Source of the DNA: an uncultured Roseburia sp.
GTDB lineage: Bacteria > Bacillota > Clostridia > Lachnospirales > Lachnospiraceae
Direction: 5' to 3'
Assembly: GCA_947088345.1 (NCBI GenBank)
Contig: CAMUGE010000003.1
Span: forward strand, 62,001 to 126,000
Length of the DNA: 64,000 bases
The position numbers were made by a program, and so were the translations under genes. Under the pieces are notes generated by a model. That model searched no databases, was not told the DNA's origin, and worked only from the letters and a program-made list of their open reading frames with translations. How positions within the stretch are numbered: the stretch's first letter is position 1; every line of letters starts with the position of its first letter. Positions 62,851-64,000 of the stretch are shown piece by piece.

Positions 62851-64000
62851 CTATGTTTCCGTCCCCTCAAAATCATATTGTTCCATTTTCTGCCTCCATG
62901 TTTCATAGCTTTCTATGGCATCCTCCATAACGCGGTCCATCTCTTCCCTGTATTTCTCATCCTGATACGGGATGACGTTCTCGTCAAATTCTATCTCTCT
63001 TTGTATATCCTCAATCTTTTTTTCAACCTGCCTTGTTGTTTTGGCGTCATCAGGCATGCTGCCCGCCAGCGTCAAACACGCCATTACCGCACAGCATAGA
63101 AAAATAACAGAAAGAATCTGATAACCGCGCAGTTTATCTGATTTCATTCTGTGAAACCACTCGACTGCCTGCGGATTTTTTACGGCATACGGAAGATAGA
63201 TATCCAGATAACAGGCATAATAGTTTTCCGTATCTGCCGCTATATCGCGCCGTCTGATCTGATCGCGTATAAATGCATCCAGTTCCTGCTCTTTTGCACA
63301 CGCCTGCAGCTTCACAGATGTTTTAATCTTTTCCGCAGGACGAAAACGTCTGCGCTTAATCCATCCCGGAAACACAGGATAATCTTCCGGCGATACACGC
63401 CCCGCCAGATGCTGGTGCATACAGGCTTCAAGGTAAAGGATTGTCTGGCGCGCCCATCCGCCGATCAGTTTTATCTGATAAATGATCTCTTTCCATGTGG
63501 AAGTCTGACTCAGCAGATCCTGATATTTATCCTGCCTGAAAAAAAACTGCCAGCATTCCAGCCGGTTTCGCAAAAACGTACTGTATCCGATATTAACAAA
63601 CTCAGCAATCAGCGTTTCCCACCGCTCTTTTTCCAGCACATGATCCACTGCGTCATAGTTAAACTTAGCGTCATCCCTCTGCGAGTCCGGCTGCAGATTG
63701 CGGGCGCTTTTTGGCCCCGCTCCCCGCCTGGTTCCCGCCATCCGGCGATCCTGCGTGTCTGTCTGGCTGCTTAACGCTTCCTGTCGCCCCACATTTTCCT
63801 GCCGGCCGCTCCCGGCGCTTTTGGCCCCCGCTCCCTGTCGGGTTTCTTCTGTCCGGCCGCTTTCTGATGCGCGCCGCGCCATCTCTTCTGTCATCCTGCC
63901 GGCTGCTTCCTGACGCTTCTCTGCCGGTTCCTCCTGTTTGTGTCCGGCCGCCTGACAAACGGCTGCATTTTGATCCGCCGCTCTTTTTTGCGCCTTTGCA
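62851..64000 (-). CDS. Membrane protein with basic low-complexity N-terminal region, running off the right edge
   Basis: The frame is open from a stop at 62851 to the right edge with no stop; the true start lies beyond 64000, although an ATG at 63894 is possible. The visible part has a low-complexity stretch (Arg, Gln, Gly, Ser: RRGAGPKSA and similar, about the first 110 residues), then a helical soluble domain with many Trp/Tyr/Arg residues (KYQDLLSQTSTWKEIIYQIK, EDYPVFPGWIKRRRF), one span (ILSVIFLCCAVMACLTLAG) and a charged C-terminal coiled coil (TTRQVEKKIEDIQREIEFDE). No family is recognised. Confidence 0.75.
   Translation of the reverse strand, partial: AKAQKRAADQNAAVCQAAGHKQEEPAEKRQEAAGRMTEEMARRASESGRTEETRQGAGAKSAGSGRQENVGRQEALSSQTDTQDRRMAGTRRGAGPKSARNLQPDSQRDDAKFNYDAVDHVLEKERWETLIAEFVNIGYSTFLRNRLECWQFFFRQDKYQDLLSQTSTWKEIIYQIKLIGGWARQTILYLEACMHQHLAGRVSPEDYPVFPGWIKRRRFRPAEKIKTSVKLQACAKEQELDAFIRDQIRRRDIAADTENYYACYLDIYLPYAVKNPQAVEWFHRMKSDKLRGYQILSVIFLCCAVMACLTLAGSMPDDAKTTRQVEKKIEDIQREIEFDENVIPYQDEKYREEMDRVMEDAIESYETWRQKMEQYDFEGTET

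Noticed and set aside
1..64000. CRISPR arrays, prophage modules or rRNA operons
   Set aside because: No regular short repeats with spacers, no phage structural genes and no rRNA sequence were seen.

Overview
The window looks like chromosomal DNA of a spore-forming, low-to-moderate GC Clostridia, most likely a member of the Lachnospiraceae. The reasons are a complete spoIIIAA-AH operon, the Firmicutes-type order rplS-lepB-rbgA-rnhB-ylqG/ylqH-like-yraN, strong GGAGG ribosome binding sites with several TTG/GTG starts, and tRNA genes without an encoded CCA. The species cannot be fixed from the sequence alone. Most genes lie on the minus strand.

Layout. 1-3.7 kb: edge of a membrane protein gene, a secreted beta-helix protein and a small coiled-coil protein. 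4-8.7 kb: response regulator, sensor kinase and an ABC-2 exporter. 9-13.8 kb: HTH regulator, tRNA-Gly, a glycerol-1-phosphate dehydrogenase-like gene, a TerD/AIM24 pair and two hypotheticals. 14-24 kb: seven tightly spaced genes (DUF368/PopT, heterodimeric ABC exporter, condensation-like acyltransferase, DUF6320, HSL esterase, clpC) that look like one cell-envelope operon. 24.4-27.9 kb: tRNA-Leu and a GntR-controlled ABC exporter with its operator. 27.9-34.6 kb: AAA ATPase stub, pgeF, and yraN to rplS. 34.6-44.3 kb: mscS, DUF1015-serA-serC, then ilvB-ilvD-leuB-yajC (serine and branched-chain amino acid synthesis).

44.3-49.3 kb is an accessory island in which nearly everything is broken or mobile: a frameshifted gene with an 8-bp tandem repeat, a truncated IS256-type transposase, two fragments resembling the variable C-terminal domains that diversity-generating retroelements target, a ParE/RelE-type toxin-antitoxin pair, a serine recombinase tail and another mobile-element fragment. 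49.3-55 kb: the spoIIIA operon, split between spoIIIAC and spoIIIAD by a tandem array of hairpin repeats. 55-64 kb: argS, a histidine phosphatase and a GreA-type factor, a SEC-C protein, purA with a HAD hydrolase, an M23-like protein with a bactofilin, and a membrane protein running off the right edge.

The best candidates for something undescribed are the 14-24 kb envelope operon, the FliK-C/FlhB-C-like pair inside a ribosome-biogenesis operon, the spoIIIA-embedded hairpin repeats, and the variable-domain fragments in the island.
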